NCBI GenBank assembly: GCA_027592035.1
Contig: JAQCIK010000001.1
Location: 175,144-239,143 of the forward strand
Source of the DNA: Casp-actino8 sp001510455
GTDB taxonomy: Bacteria > Actinomycetota > Acidimicrobiia > Acidimicrobiales > Ilumatobacteraceae
DNA length: 64,000 nucleotides
Direction of reading: 5' to 3'
Of the stretch, positions 24,006 to 32,765 are shown one piece after another; the first letter of the stretch is position 1; each line of letters starts with the position of its first letter. A program made the position numbers and the translations under genes. The notes below the pieces were generated by a model. That model saw only the letters and a program-made list of their open reading frames with translations. It had not been told where the DNA came from and made no database searches.

Positions 24006-24791
24006 ATGAGCAACATCGTCACCTACCAAGCCGACGGTCGCGTCGGCACCATCACCCTCAATCGTCCCGACGCCCGCAATGCCGTCAACGGTGACGTCGC
24101 GGAAGGGATGGAAGCCGCCATCGACGCTCTGGAGGCCGACGATTCGGTCTGGGTCGGAATTCTGACCGCCAACACCGACGGTCAGAACAATCCCGTCTTT
24201 TGTGCCGGCGCCGACTTGAAAGCCATCAACTCGGGGCAGGCCGGCGCCCTCAACACCAAACGAGGTGGTTTCGCCGGTTTCGTCTATCGAGAGCGCCGCA
24301 AGCCGATCATCGTGGCCGTCGACGGACTCGCCACCGCCGGTGGATGCGAGATCGTCCTGGCCGCTGATCTCGTGATCGCCACGACCCGATCAGCTTTCGG
24401 ACTCGCTGAGGTCAAGCGCAATCTCATCGCCGGGGCCGGCGGCCTCTTTCGCCTGCCTCGGGCCATCGGTCAAGCAGCGGCCATGGAGGCCATCCTCACC
24501 GGTGAACCCATTCCCGCCGAACGCGCCTATCACCTCGGACTCATCTCACGCCTCGTCGCACCGGGCGAAGCGATGAACGAGGCTCGTCGTCTCGCCGATC
24601 AGATCACGGCCTGTGCCCCTCTCGCGGTCTATGCGAGTCGCCAGGTCGTCCTGGCCGCGGCCTATCAGACCGACGACGAACTGAAGACGCTCACCAACCG
24701 TCTCTTCGCCGACGTCATGTCGTCAGAAGACACCAAAGAGGGTCTGACAGCGTTCATCGAGAAGCGTCCACCGAATTGGACGGGGCGCTGA
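24006..24791 (+). CDS. Enoyl-CoA hydratase/isomerase (crotonase family)
   Basis: A 261-residue crotonase-fold enzyme. Seen: VGTITLNRPDARNAVNGDVA, the oxyanion-hole segments FCAGADLKAI and DGLATAGGCEIVLAADLVIA, and SAFGLAEVKRNLIAGAGGLF with the Glu in the position of the first catalytic acid; the second (Glu164 of rat hydratase) aligns with the region GEPIPAERAYHLGLI. It probably hydrates trans-2-enoyl-CoA in beta-oxidation. Length is normal. Its end overlaps the convergent GNAT gene by 38 nt. Confidence 0.9.
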   Translation: MSNIVTYQADGRVGTITLNRPDARNAVNGDVAEGMEAAIDALEADDSVWVGILTANTDGQNNPVFCAGADLKAINSGQAGALNTKRGGFAGFVYRERRKPIIVAVDGLATAGGCEIVLAADLVIATTRSAFGLAEVKRNLIAGAGGLFRLPRAIGQAAAMEAILTGEPIPAERAYHLGLISRLVAPGEAMNEARRLADQITACAPLAVYASRQVVLAAAYQTDDELKTLTNRLFADVMSSEDTKEGLTAFIEKRPPNWTGR

Positions 24792-25233
24792 GACGGCGCG
24801 ACACCGTGATCGAGCGGGCCGTCACTCCGGCCCGCTCGTACAAGTTCTTGGTCTCCCGATCGCCGGGTAGCGCCGAACCCTCGAGGTGGTCGCAACCCCG
24901 AGTGATCCCGTGAGCGATCGCGGCATCGAGGAGGTCGTCTCCGCAACCGAGTCCTCGTGCCTGTTCGTGAACGAACACGCGATCGACCACGAACAGTCGT
25001 CCTCGGGCGTCGACCGCCACTCGACCGACGAGAAAACCCACCACCACATCGTCGACACAGGCGACGAAGGAATCAGTCCACCACTCCCCGAGATCCCCGA
25101 GGGGTTCGTGCTCGGCCAACCACGCTTCCCCTCCCCGGCGATCGACCATCGCTGATCGAAGAAGGGCGTCGAGGGCCGAACACTCCTCGACCACCGACCG
25201 ATCGGCCGGGCGGATGCTCGTCTCCACGGTCAC
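24754..25233 (-). CDS. GNAT-family N-acetyltransferase
   Basis: A 159-residue acetyl-CoA-dependent acetyltransferase. Seen: WWTDSFVACVDDVVVGFLVG (beta-hairpin), RLFVVDRVFVHEQARGLGCG carrying the R/Q-x2-G-x-G acetyl-CoA loop, DDLLDAAIAHG, and ETKNLYERAGVTARSITVSR at the C-terminus. Length is normal for GNAT. It starts with GTG and lies between the convergent enoyl-CoA hydratase (38-nt overlap) and the acidic zinc protein, which ends 15 nt before its start on the same strand. The substrate is unknown. Confidence 0.82.
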   Translation of the reverse strand: MTVETSIRPADRSVVEECSALDALLRSAMVDRRGGEAWLAEHEPLGDLGEWWTDSFVACVDDVVVGFLVGRVAVDARGRLFVVDRVFVHEQARGLGCGDDLLDAAIAHGITRGCDHLEGSALPGDRETKNLYERAGVTARSITVSRRLSAPSNSVDASR

Positions 25234-25248
25234 GACGAGCTCAGTGTC

Positions 25249-25734
25249 TCACGAAAAGAGCGGGCAGTCGTCGTCACCCACGGGACACACGGGAGCGCCC
25301 TTGCGGACCAGAAGGAAGCACTGCGGGCACATCCGTTCGTCGGCCCTCTTCGGCTGGATGCTCGTCTCCGGATCGGCCGCCGAGGGAGGTTCTTCCTCCT
25401 CCTCGTCGTCCTCATCGACCTCACTTCGCTCACGAAGTCGCTCGTCGAGGATGTGGGCGAGATCCGCCTCCACGTCATCAGCCGTCGTCAGATCCTCGTC
25501 ATCGTCTTCCGATCCTCGCTTGGCTCGAACCGTCGGAGTGGCGCCATCACCGTCGTCGTCACCGGCCTCGTCGCCCATGTCGTCGTCTTCTTCGTCATCG
25601 CCCATCTCGTCGTCGATCTCGCCATCGTCGTCGAGCGCGTCGGCGTCCAGTTCGAGATCGTCGTCCCCGTCCTCTTCGATGAACCCGTCCTCGTCGAGGT
25701 CGTCGTCGTCGATCATCTCGTCGTCAGCGGCCAT
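25249..25734 (-). CDS. Highly acidic DUF4193-like zinc-ribbon protein
   Basis: A 161-residue protein. The first 75 residues are almost only Asp/Glu (MAADDEMIDDDDLDEDGFIE and on), followed by a second acidic run. The C-terminus carries ETSIQPKRADERMCPQCFLL and CPVGDDDCPLF, four Cys in two pairs, like the C-terminal half of actinobacterial DUF4193 (which has ECF/CSSCFL and a CxxC). The IPKQADEF-like stretch of DUF4193 corresponds to IQPKRADERM here. Function unknown. An 80-nt leader and a TATTAT -10 lie upstream. Confidence 0.7.
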   Translation of the reverse strand: MAADDEMIDDDDLDEDGFIEEDGDDDLELDADALDDDGEIDDEMGDDEEDDDMGDEAGDDDGDGATPTVRAKRGSEDDDEDLTTADDVEADLAHILDERLRERSEVDEDDEEEEEPPSAADPETSIQPKRADERMCPQCFLLVRKGAPVCPVGDDDCPLFS

Positions 25735-25824
25735 CGAAGCTCCTTGCCGTATTCGTCTGGTTCGTGTTCATCTGCGTGCCGTTCGGTGGATGTGACGGGC
25801 CGAAAAAACCGACCGCGGGCGCGG

Positions 25825-25854
25825 ATAATAGGCATCATCACCGCCCTGGTCAGG
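25825..25854 (-). promoter_or_regulatory. Promoter of the acidic zinc protein gene
   Basis: On the minus strand TATTAT (25825-25830) lies 18 nt from CCTGAC (25849-25854), a fair -10/-35 pair. Transcription would start near 25817, leaving a leader of about 80 nt. The rest of the 151-bp gap shows no other feature. Confidence 0.35.
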
Positions 25855-25885
25855 TGGAGCCTCCGTGACAGCCGTCACCCCGGAC

Positions 25886-27490
25886 TCATGGGCGTTCCGA
25901 CCGGCGCTGTTCGGCACGCCGCTCGGCCGCTAGACGTTCGAGTTCGGGCGCCTCGACCGTGAGGTGAGTCATCGCATCGGCCACCGCACGGTGTCCGGCC
26001 TGTTCGGCGATCAGTCGATGCATCTCGAGCGCCACGCGTCGATAAGCCGGGTGTCCCTGAGGTGACGATCGGAGCTCGAGCATGTGCATCGCCTCGCGGG
26101 CGTTGAACTGCATCACGTAGCGAATGCGATAGGCCATCGACACGGCATACGACGCCTGCTCGGGAAAGTCCGGTCGCAAATCGTCGTAGAGAGCCGCTGA
26201 TCGCGACATCACCTCGTCGAACACCGCCGTCATTCCGGCTTCGTCGACGAGATCAGGTCGGGTGTACCCGTGGTTGGGCGTCAACCCCTGCCATTCGATC
26301 GTCAGCAGACGATGACGCTGCAGGTCACGAAAGGCGCCGTAGTCGGAGAGAACATCGAAGCGATAGTCGATGCGCTCGAAGGCTCGGCCCGGCCGATGTC
26401 GACGGTTCTCTCGTTGTCCGATGTAGGAGCGAAGAATCGCCACCTTCTCCCCGTGACTCATCGCCTCCACCTGACGCAGGACCTGAGACTCGGGAAGGCT
26501 CGAGTACGGATAACAGATCGCCGCCACCAACTTGTTCTCACCGTCGGGATCCCAGTCGGTGAGAACGACGGGCGCACTGTGATCGGTCGGCACCTCGGCG
26601 AACAACTCGCGTACCAACTCCGAGGTCTCGTGACGGGTCGAGGTCAGATAATCGCTCCACCGGCCACCGCGATCGGCCAGGTCGACCCGACGCAAGAAGC
26701 TCGGGATCACCTTGCGTAATTCGTCGAGCATCAGAGCCGCGTACTGCTGAGCCTCCGGTAGTGGATGGGCACGCATACGAATGAGCATCGCCTCGTAGGC
26801 CTGGCCACTCGCATAGATGCCCACGTTCGACAGCGACGAGGCCGGAAGGACACCTCGGACGGCGTCGAGGGCCTTGGCTCTCGTGGCCTGGCGATACACG
26901 AAATCACTGTCGGCCGGATCACGCGGGACGGTCGCTCGAACGTGATCGGTCACCTTCTCCATGAGAAGGCTGTACGAATCGAACATGCGGTCCATGTCGC
27001 CGACGTAACGGGTACCGAGACGAGAATTCAGGACGCCGAGATCCCGGTAGTACCGATAGCGCCCGGCCAGCCGGGAGTCGTATGCGATGTAGCGCGTGCT
27101 CTGTTCGAGGTAGCTGGCCAATCGTCCCCACTCGAGAATCTTGGTCAGAACGTTCGAGGCCTGCTCACACGCCAGGTGAACGCCACCGAGTTGAGCGACC
27201 GAGTCGTCGCCGTATTCGAAGAACACTCGCTCGTAGAGCTCTTCGGCCCTCTCGAGCCCGATCGTGGCATCGACACCTTGGTCGCCGGCCACGTCGAGAT
27301 CACCCACGAACTCGTCGAGGAACAGGCGTCGCAGACTCTTCGAACTACGGCTGTAACGAGCGAACAAGGCGCCCTTGACCACTTCGGGCAGGTTCACCAG
27401 GGCGAAGACCGGCCCGTCCAAGTTCGTGAAATAACGCCGCAGGATCTCGGCCTCCTCGGGGCTGAAATCCTCGGGGGCGTAGACCGTCAC
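25886..27490 (-). CDS. Tandem ThyX-like protein with split signature
   Basis: A 534-residue protein made of two ThyX-type halves. ThyX is FAD-dependent thymidylate synthase, usually about 220-270 residues with R-H-R-x2-S-x-N-E-x-S-x-R-Y. In the first half the motif reads WGRLASYLEQSTRY (121-134): the Ser, Glu, Ser, Arg and Tyr remain but R-H and Asn are lost. In the second half QRHRLLTIEWQGL (391-403) keeps RHR but loses the Ser and Asn-Glu. Both halves retain ThyX-like C-terminal helices (ARGVLP-like segments, MQFNAREAMHMLELR). GTG start with TAGCGT at 8 nt. It may be a ThyX paralogue of changed function; thymidylate synthase activity is doubtful. Confidence 0.78.
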   Translation of the reverse strand: MTVYAPEDFSPEEAEILRRYFTNLDGPVFALVNLPEVVKGALFARYSRSSKSLRRLFLDEFVGDLDVAGDQGVDATIGLERAEELYERVFFEYGDDSVAQLGGVHLACEQASNVLTKILEWGRLASYLEQSTRYIAYDSRLAGRYRYYRDLGVLNSRLGTRYVGDMDRMFDSYSLLMEKVTDHVRATVPRDPADSDFVYRQATRAKALDAVRGVLPASSLSNVGIYASGQAYEAMLIRMRAHPLPEAQQYAALMLDELRKVIPSFLRRVDLADRGGRWSDYLTSTRHETSELVRELFAEVPTDHSAPVVLTDWDPDGENKLVAAICYPYSSLPESQVLRQVEAMSHGEKVAILRSYIGQRENRRHRPGRAFERIDYRFDVLSDYGAFRDLQRHRLLTIEWQGLTPNHGYTRPDLVDEAGMTAVFDEVMSRSAALYDDLRPDFPEQASYAVSMAYRIRYVMQFNAREAMHMLELRSSPQGHPAYRRVALEMHRLIAEQAGHRAVADAMTHLTVEAPELERLAAERRAEQRRSERP

Positions 27491-27498
27491 GAGATCGA

Positions 27499-27504
27499 AC
27501 GCTA
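27499..27504 (-). promoter_or_regulatory. -10 hexamer of the ThyX-like gene, near-leaderless
   Basis: TAGCGT on the minus strand, 8 nt before the GTG at 27490. Confidence 0.35.
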
Positions 27505-27557
27505 GTGGGTTCGCCTCACGGGAACGGGGAAATGACTCCCGTCACCGACTCGACTCC

Positions 27558-28760
27558 CTAGGCCAAGACGTCGATGTCCCGGGGCAGCGATGCGAATTCA
27601 CTCGCCACCCGTTCACGAAGCGCCTCATCGAGCCAGAGATCGACCACTGTCATGGCCATCGCCCGGGCGCCGTCGATCACGGCTTTGTCCCCTCCGTCGG
27701 ACCCGGCATGCTCGGCGAATTCACGGGTGTGGATGGGGATGCCGGACGGGGCCACCTGAACCATCGGATGGATCGATGGAACGAGATACGAGACGTTGCC
27801 CATGTCGGTCGAACCGAGAACGGCCCGTCCGGTGACGCGCGGATCGACGACGGCGCGTCCGACCTCGGCCATGTTGGCGGCGTACGCAGAAGCAAGACGC
27901 TCGTTGTCACGAACCTCGGCATAGGTGTGGCCATCCCAGGTGCTGTCCATCTGACAACCGCACGCCGACGCCGCACCTTCGAGACAGGCCATGACCCGAT
28001 CCTTCAGTGGTTGCAGCGACGAGATGGTCGGTGATCTCACGTACCACGTCGCTGCCGCCCGACGCGGAACGATGTTCGGCTTCTCACCCGCTTCGGTGAA
28101 GATTCCGTGCACTCTTTCCTCGGGTCGAATGTGCTGACGAAGAGCAGCCACGTTCATGTATCCGAGAACTGCTGCGTCGAGAGCGTTGCGGCCCATCCAC
28201 GGAGCTGCGGACGCATGGGCCTCACGTCCGTGATACACGACGTCGACCGTGTGGATCGCGAGCGAATCCATGCGCAACAGATCGGCATCGGCCGGATGGA
28301 TCATCATGGCCGCTGTTCCCGAATCGAACGCCCCTTGGCGCGCCAAGGCAATCTTGCCGCCACCACCTTCCTCTGCCGGAGTGCCGAGGATCCGCAATCG
28401 TCCACCCAGCTCGTCGGCCAAGGATGCCGCGGCCAGACCGGCACCGAGTCCGGCGGCCGCGATCACGTTGTGGCCGCAACCGTGCCCGATACCGGGCAGG
28501 GCGTCGTACTCGAGCAGAACGAGGATCTCCGGACCGGAGCTGCCGACCGAGACTTCGAACGCGGTGTCGACACCGTACGCGTGTCGAACGACAGGAAATC
28601 CACAATCCTCCAACACCGAACACAAAAGATCGTGGGCGAACACTTCTTCGTAGTTGAGCTCGGGGTGCGCGTGAATCTCGTGACTCACCGACACCAGTCG
28701 GTCGGCACGCGCCGACACGTCGGCAGTGACACGGTCCTTGGCTTCGCGCGACGTCGTCAT
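27558..28760 (-). CDS. M20-family amidohydrolase (peptidase M20D type)
   Basis: A 400-residue metal-dependent amidohydrolase similar to AbgB/IAA-amino acid hydrolases. Seen: HEIHAHPELNYEEVFAHDLL, EYDALPGIGHGCGHNVIAAA (metal ligands in GCGHN), TPAEEGGGGKIALA with the catalytic Glu, and NIVPRRAAATWYVR. It probably hydrolyses an amide-linked amino acid conjugate. The ATG at 28760 overlaps the stop of the upstream gene by 4 nt. It is the last gene of the tatA-tatC-helY-28757-this operon. The longer upstream frame belongs to the neighbour in another frame. Confidence 0.85.
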   Translation of the reverse strand: MTTSREAKDRVTADVSARADRLVSVSHEIHAHPELNYEEVFAHDLLCSVLEDCGFPVVRHAYGVDTAFEVSVGSSGPEILVLLEYDALPGIGHGCGHNVIAAAGLGAGLAAASLADELGGRLRILGTPAEEGGGGKIALARQGAFDSGTAAMMIHPADADLLRMDSLAIHTVDVVYHGREAHASAAPWMGRNALDAAVLGYMNVAALRQHIRPEERVHGIFTEAGEKPNIVPRRAAATWYVRSPTISSLQPLKDRVMACLEGAASACGCQMDSTWDGHTYAEVRDNERLASAYAANMAEVGRAVVDPRVTGRAVLGSTDMGNVSYLVPSIHPMVQVAPSGIPIHTREFAEHAGSDGGDKAVIDGARAMAMTVVDLWLDEALRERVASEFASLPRDIDVLA

Positions 28761-29398
28761 CCCGACAAAGGTAGTTCGTCGTCGGCGCCGGCCGTCCACA
28801 CGGTGATTGCGTCCGGGAGAACCTCGAGGGTCAGCTCGACCGATTCTCCGCGACCCGTGGCGAACCACCGTCGGCCGTCGACGTCGACTCGTGAGCGCGG
28901 CGGCACGATCAGGTCGGCACGCCGTACGGACCTCGTCTCGATCATCGGATGAGGCAGATGGGATCCGGTCGGCAGACGACGACGGGCGGCCCAGCGCTGT
29001 CGGACCGACATCTCGGCCGCCACCTCGAACATCTCGACGCGACCATCGTTCGGATGACCGCGTGGTGCCACGTCCCACTCCCCCAGATACTGAGCGTTCA
29101 TCACGACCGTCACGGCACCTCGCCACCAGCCTCCGAGGCGCCGTCGTACGACGACGTGAGCAACCGCACAGGTCGATGGTGCCGCCGACGAGTGGAGGCG
29201 TACGACGTCCAGTGGAAACTCCACGGCCGACGGCGCCCCACCCGCCCCGAGCGTGCGAGCCAGATCACCATGACGCACCCCGAGAGTGGTCGTTCCGTCC
29301 GTGCATGCGTGTGAGACCGAACGATCGTCGTCGAACCACGAGAGATCCTCCGGCGGAACTCCAGGCGCCCCCCAATCGCCCCCGACCCGAATCGTCAC
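28757..29398 (-). CDS. Unknown protein resembling the C-terminal domain of DAGK/YegS lipid kinases
   Basis: A 213-residue protein that I do not firmly recognise. The segment RRLGGWWRGAVTVVMNAQYL followed by GEWDVAPRGHPNDGRVEMFE reads like the beta-sandwich of diacylglycerol kinase/YegS proteins (a strand with N-A, then an A-P-x-A-x-P-x-D-G-x-L-like turn). The N-terminal nucleotide-binding domain is missing. It is translationally coupled both to helY (ATGA at 29398) and to the M20 gene (ATGA at 28760). The domain call is tentative. Confidence 0.5.
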   Translation of the reverse strand: MTIRVGGDWGAPGVPPEDLSWFDDDRSVSHACTDGTTTLGVRHGDLARTLGAGGAPSAVEFPLDVVRLHSSAAPSTCAVAHVVVRRRLGGWWRGAVTVVMNAQYLGEWDVAPRGHPNDGRVEMFEVAAEMSVRQRWAARRRLPTGSHLPHPMIETRSVRRADLIVPPRSRVDVDGRRWFATGRGESVELTLEVLPDAITVWTAGADDELPLSG

Positions 29399-31992
29399 GA
29401 GTCAACCTCGACCACGACCGATGAGGCCGCCACGACACCACGCAAAAGGAGATCGGCCGCTCGATCAGCGGACCGACGAGTCGACGCCTCGGGAGCCATG
29501 ATCGCCATCTGGCGCAACAGATCGATGAGTTGTTTCATCGTGCGGACGAAGTCACCGCCCGACAACTCCTCGGCTTCCACGACCTCGGCGAAATCCTCTC
29601 CGGACGCCCATGCGTAGGCGATCGCGATGTAGGTGGGATCGGGGGCCCGGTGCACGGACAGGCGTTCGCGTTCTTCGATGGCTCGTAGCTCGCGACTGAT
29701 CGTCTCGATGCTCCGACTCCGGCGCCGGACTTCGTTCGACGGGTACCAGGGGGCCGGTGGAGCCTCGCTCGAGCGGTGTTCGTACACGAACACCGACACC
29801 AGGGAGGCCAGATCGGCAGGCTCGAGTCCGTCGAGCAGACCGGACGTGAGCGACTCGGCCACCAGCAGGTCGCATTCGTGGAAGGTCGATGCCAGGACGT
29901 CTCCTTTGTCGGTGAGCGACCAACCGTCGACGTAACCCATGTCGTCGAGCAGCTTCAGGACACGATCGAATCGACGAGCGACGGAGTTTCCTCTCCCCTT
30001 CACCTGCTCGCGGGTCTGATCGATTTCCAGTTCGAGTCGATCGACCTGCGCAGCCGCTCGGAGTCGCGTGGCCAGATCGGGATCGGCCTCCACCGGATGC
30101 ACGACCGAGCGATCGTCGTCACCGGGATGGGACTCGCTCACTCGGAGTGCAACCTTCGACAGTTGTTCGACGACGTCGCGTTGGAACTCGGCGCGACTCG
30201 GAGCGAAGGGTGTCGGTAACTCGACGTGTCCGGATACCTCGGGTGGACGAGCGAAATCTCGGGCCGTCAAGTTGGTCATCGAGCGGTCTCCCGTGATCAC
30301 GGACAGCTTCACTCCCCCGGAACGATGAGCCGCCGAGAGCACGACGGCCGGACCCGTGAGCCGACCCTTGTCGACGTCGATGACCGCACCCGGACGAAGC
30401 CGCGAGAGCGCGAACTCGATGGCACTCTCGCTACGGATTCGGGGGCGACCCTCGAGACGTGCTCGGTAGTCGTGGATGTCCCCGTACGGACTCTCGGCCT
30501 CGGCTCTCAATTCGTCGAGTCTTTCGAGACGTTTCTCGAGACGCGCCTCCAACCGCACCACGTCACGATCGGCCTGGAACTGAGCCAGCGACAGGTTGAG
30601 CAAGTGGCGCGCTTCGTCACTCGAATACGACCGAACCAGGTTCACGGCCATGTTGTACGTGGGTCGGAACGACGACGTGAGGCGGAACGAACGACTCGAC
30701 GCCAGTGCGGCGACCTGGTCGAACGTGGTGAACGGATTCCAGAGAACCACGGCGTGACCCCGATCGTCGAGGCCACGTCGCCCCGCGCGTCCGGTCAGCT
30801 GCGTGAATTCACCAGGGGTGAGATTCTCGTGATGTTCTCCGGTGAACTTGGACAACTTCTCCACGACCACCGAGCGGGCCGGCATGTTGATTCCCACGGC
30901 CAGTGTCTCGGTGGCGAAAACCACCTTCACCAATCCTTCGACGAAGCAGGCCTCGACGGTTTCCTTGAAGGGCGGAACCAGACCCGCATGGTGGCTCGCC
31001 ACACCAGCCTCGAGCTGATTCACGAACTGCGAGTAGCCGAGGACGTCGAGATCGTCGGGATCAAGTCCACCCAATCGGTCGTCGACGATCGCCGCGATTC
31101 GACGCCATTCGTCCGGAGTGGTGAGACGCGCTCCTTGTCGAACGCACGATGCAGCTGCTTCGTCGCAGGCGTTACGACTGAAGATGAAGAAGATCGCTGG
31201 CAGTAGATCCTCGTCCCGAAGGCGGTCGACCACCTCGATTCGGGCCGGGGTGGCGAACACTCGCCGAGCACGCGGACGGTACGACCCCCGTCGACGAGGA
31301 CGGATCCCCTGATCGAAGAGGCGTCCGGCATCGTTGTTCGGTCGGCCATCGATCAGCACCGGCAACAAGTGTTCGGTGTCCGAGGTCCGATCGGAGGCCA
31401 TGAACAAGACGTCCAGGTCGACCGGACGACGAGTCTCGACGATCGCCCGTGTCGATCCGCGAACGGTCGTCATCCATTCGGCCACCTCGTCGGTGTTCGA
31501 CACGGTGGCCGACAAGCACACCAACTGGACGTAATGGGGCAGGTGAATGATGATTTCTTCCCACACGGGCCCTCGATAGGTGTCCTGAATGAAATGAACC
31601 TCGTCGAGGACGACCAACTCGAGAGAATCGAGTCCGGACGACCGGGCGTAGATCATGTTGCGCAGAACTTCCGTCGTCATCACGACGATGGGAGCATCGC
31701 CGTTGATCGCGTTGTCACCGGTCAGCAGACCGACAGCCTCCCGTCCGTGGCGCGCCACCAGATCGTTGAACTTCTGATTGGAGAGCGCTTTGATCGGCGC
31801 CGTGTAGAAAGCCCGCCGACCACGGCTCAGAGCTCGTTCGATCCCGTACTCGGCGACGACGGTCTTGCCGCTTCCGGTGGGTGCGGCGACGACCACCGAC
31901 GACCCGGCATCGACCGAGTCCATGGCTTCGATCTGGAAACGATCGAGCGGAAAGCCGCAACGCTCGACGAAAGTGTCTCGCACCTCGGTCAC
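29395..31992 (-). CDS. helY: SKI2-family DExH RNA helicase HelY
   Basis: An 865-residue ATP-dependent helicase. Seen: the Q-motif-like FPLDRFQIEAMDSVDAGSSV, Walker A in AAPTGSGKTVVAEYG, DEVH in LVLDEVHFIQDTYRG, SATVSNTDEVAEWM, the restriction motif GLVPPFKETVEACFVEGLVK, and QLTGRAGRRGLD. A long C-terminal region with the MTR4/Ski2-type winged helix follows. Its GTG at 31992 overlaps the tatC stop by 4 nt. helY sits next to tatA/tatC in Mycobacterium as well (Rv2092c-Rv2094c). Role: RNA processing or degradation, inferred from the family. Confidence 0.92.
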   Translation of the reverse strand: MTEVRDTFVERCGFPLDRFQIEAMDSVDAGSSVVVAAPTGSGKTVVAEYGIERALSRGRRAFYTAPIKALSNQKFNDLVARHGREAVGLLTGDNAINGDAPIVVMTTEVLRNMIYARSSGLDSLELVVLDEVHFIQDTYRGPVWEEIIIHLPHYVQLVCLSATVSNTDEVAEWMTTVRGSTRAIVETRRPVDLDVLFMASDRTSDTEHLLPVLIDGRPNNDAGRLFDQGIRPRRRGSYRPRARRVFATPARIEVVDRLRDEDLLPAIFFIFSRNACDEAAASCVRQGARLTTPDEWRRIAAIVDDRLGGLDPDDLDVLGYSQFVNQLEAGVASHHAGLVPPFKETVEACFVEGLVKVVFATETLAVGINMPARSVVVEKLSKFTGEHHENLTPGEFTQLTGRAGRRGLDDRGHAVVLWNPFTTFDQVAALASSRSFRLTSSFRPTYNMAVNLVRSYSSDEARHLLNLSLAQFQADRDVVRLEARLEKRLERLDELRAEAESPYGDIHDYRARLEGRPRIRSESAIEFALSRLRPGAVIDVDKGRLTGPAVVLSAAHRSGGVKLSVITGDRSMTNLTARDFARPPEVSGHVELPTPFAPSRAEFQRDVVEQLSKVALRVSESHPGDDDRSVVHPVEADPDLATRLRAAAQVDRLELEIDQTREQVKGRGNSVARRFDRVLKLLDDMGYVDGWSLTDKGDVLASTFHECDLLVAESLTSGLLDGLEPADLASLVSVFVYEHRSSEAPPAPWYPSNEVRRRSRSIETISRELRAIEERERLSVHRAPDPTYIAIAYAWASGEDFAEVVEAEELSGGDFVRTMKQLIDLLRQMAIMAPEASTRRSADRAADLLLRGVVAASSVVVEVDS

Positions 31993-32765
31993 GTTCGACG
32001 CCGGACCAGCAAGTGTCCGAGACCGACCGCCGCGAAATACAGGACGACGAGCGGGACCGTGAGCGCAATCAGCGTGATCGGATCGCCAGACGGTGTGATG
32101 ACTGCGGCCAGGACGACGATGACCACGATGGCGACTCGCCAGCCCTCGATCAATTGCCGCGGTCGCACGACCCCGGCCAACTGCAGGAAGACCAGGAGAA
32201 CCGGAAACTCGAATCCGACGCCGAATGCGGCGATCATCAGTGCCACGAGACTCACGTACTTGGTGATCTGGTAGGCCTGTTGCACGTCGTCGCCCGACCA
32301 TCCGACCAGGAACTCGAGCCCCTTGTCGAGGGTGATGAAGGCCAGCGCTCCTCCGGCGAGAAAAAGGATCACCGACGATGCGATGAACGGAACGGCGTAG
32401 CGACGTTCACGATCATGGAGAGCCGGAACGATGAAGCGCCAGATCTGCCAGAGCAGAACCGGCAACGCCAGAATCAGACCACCGAAGAGGGCGATGCGCA
32501 TACGAGCCGTGAAGCCGTCGAGCGGACCGAGCGAATACAGATCGCAATCGGTCACGAGATCCGGGCGACGCTCGCAGAGGTTGTCGTAGGGCGTTCGGAG
32601 GAACCGCAGAACCGGGTCGTAGAAGGCAAGGACCCCGATCACTCCGATACCGACGGCCAACATCGAGCGAATGATCCGAGTACGTAGTTCGGCCAGATGC
32701 TCGGTGAGCGTCATCGACTCGTTGGACGTGGCGAGCTTGGCGCGACGGAACTTCCAGAGGCTCAC
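31989..32765 (-). CDS. tatC: Sec-independent protein translocase TatC
   Basis: A 258-residue polytopic inner-membrane protein that recognises twin-arginine signal peptides. Seen: the N-terminal MTLTEHLAELRTRIIRS, the hydrophobic FGGLILALPVLLWQIWRFIV, PFIASSVILFLAGGALAFIT, FELVGW-like segments and six membrane helices, with the family ALMIAAFGVGFEFPVLLVFL helix and ITPSGDPITLIALTVPLVVL at the end. It overlaps tatA upstream (4 nt) and helY downstream (4 nt), so the three are coupled. Confidence 0.95.
   Translation of the reverse strand: MSLWKFRRAKLATSNESMTLTEHLAELRTRIIRSMLAVGIGVIGVLAFYDPVLRFLRTPYDNLCERRPDLVTDCDLYSLGPLDGFTARMRIALFGGLILALPVLLWQIWRFIVPALHDRERRYAVPFIASSVILFLAGGALAFITLDKGLEFLVGWSGDDVQQAYQITKYVSLVALMIAAFGVGFEFPVLLVFLQLAGVVRPRQLIEGWRVAIVVIVVLAAVITPSGDPITLIALTVPLVVLYFAAVGLGHLLVRRRT

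Noticed and set aside
29395..32301. Longer N-terminal extension of helY
   Set aside because: The first 103 codons of the longer frame overlap tatC and are low-complexity Arg-rich; GTG at 31992 with a GTGA overlap is the better start.
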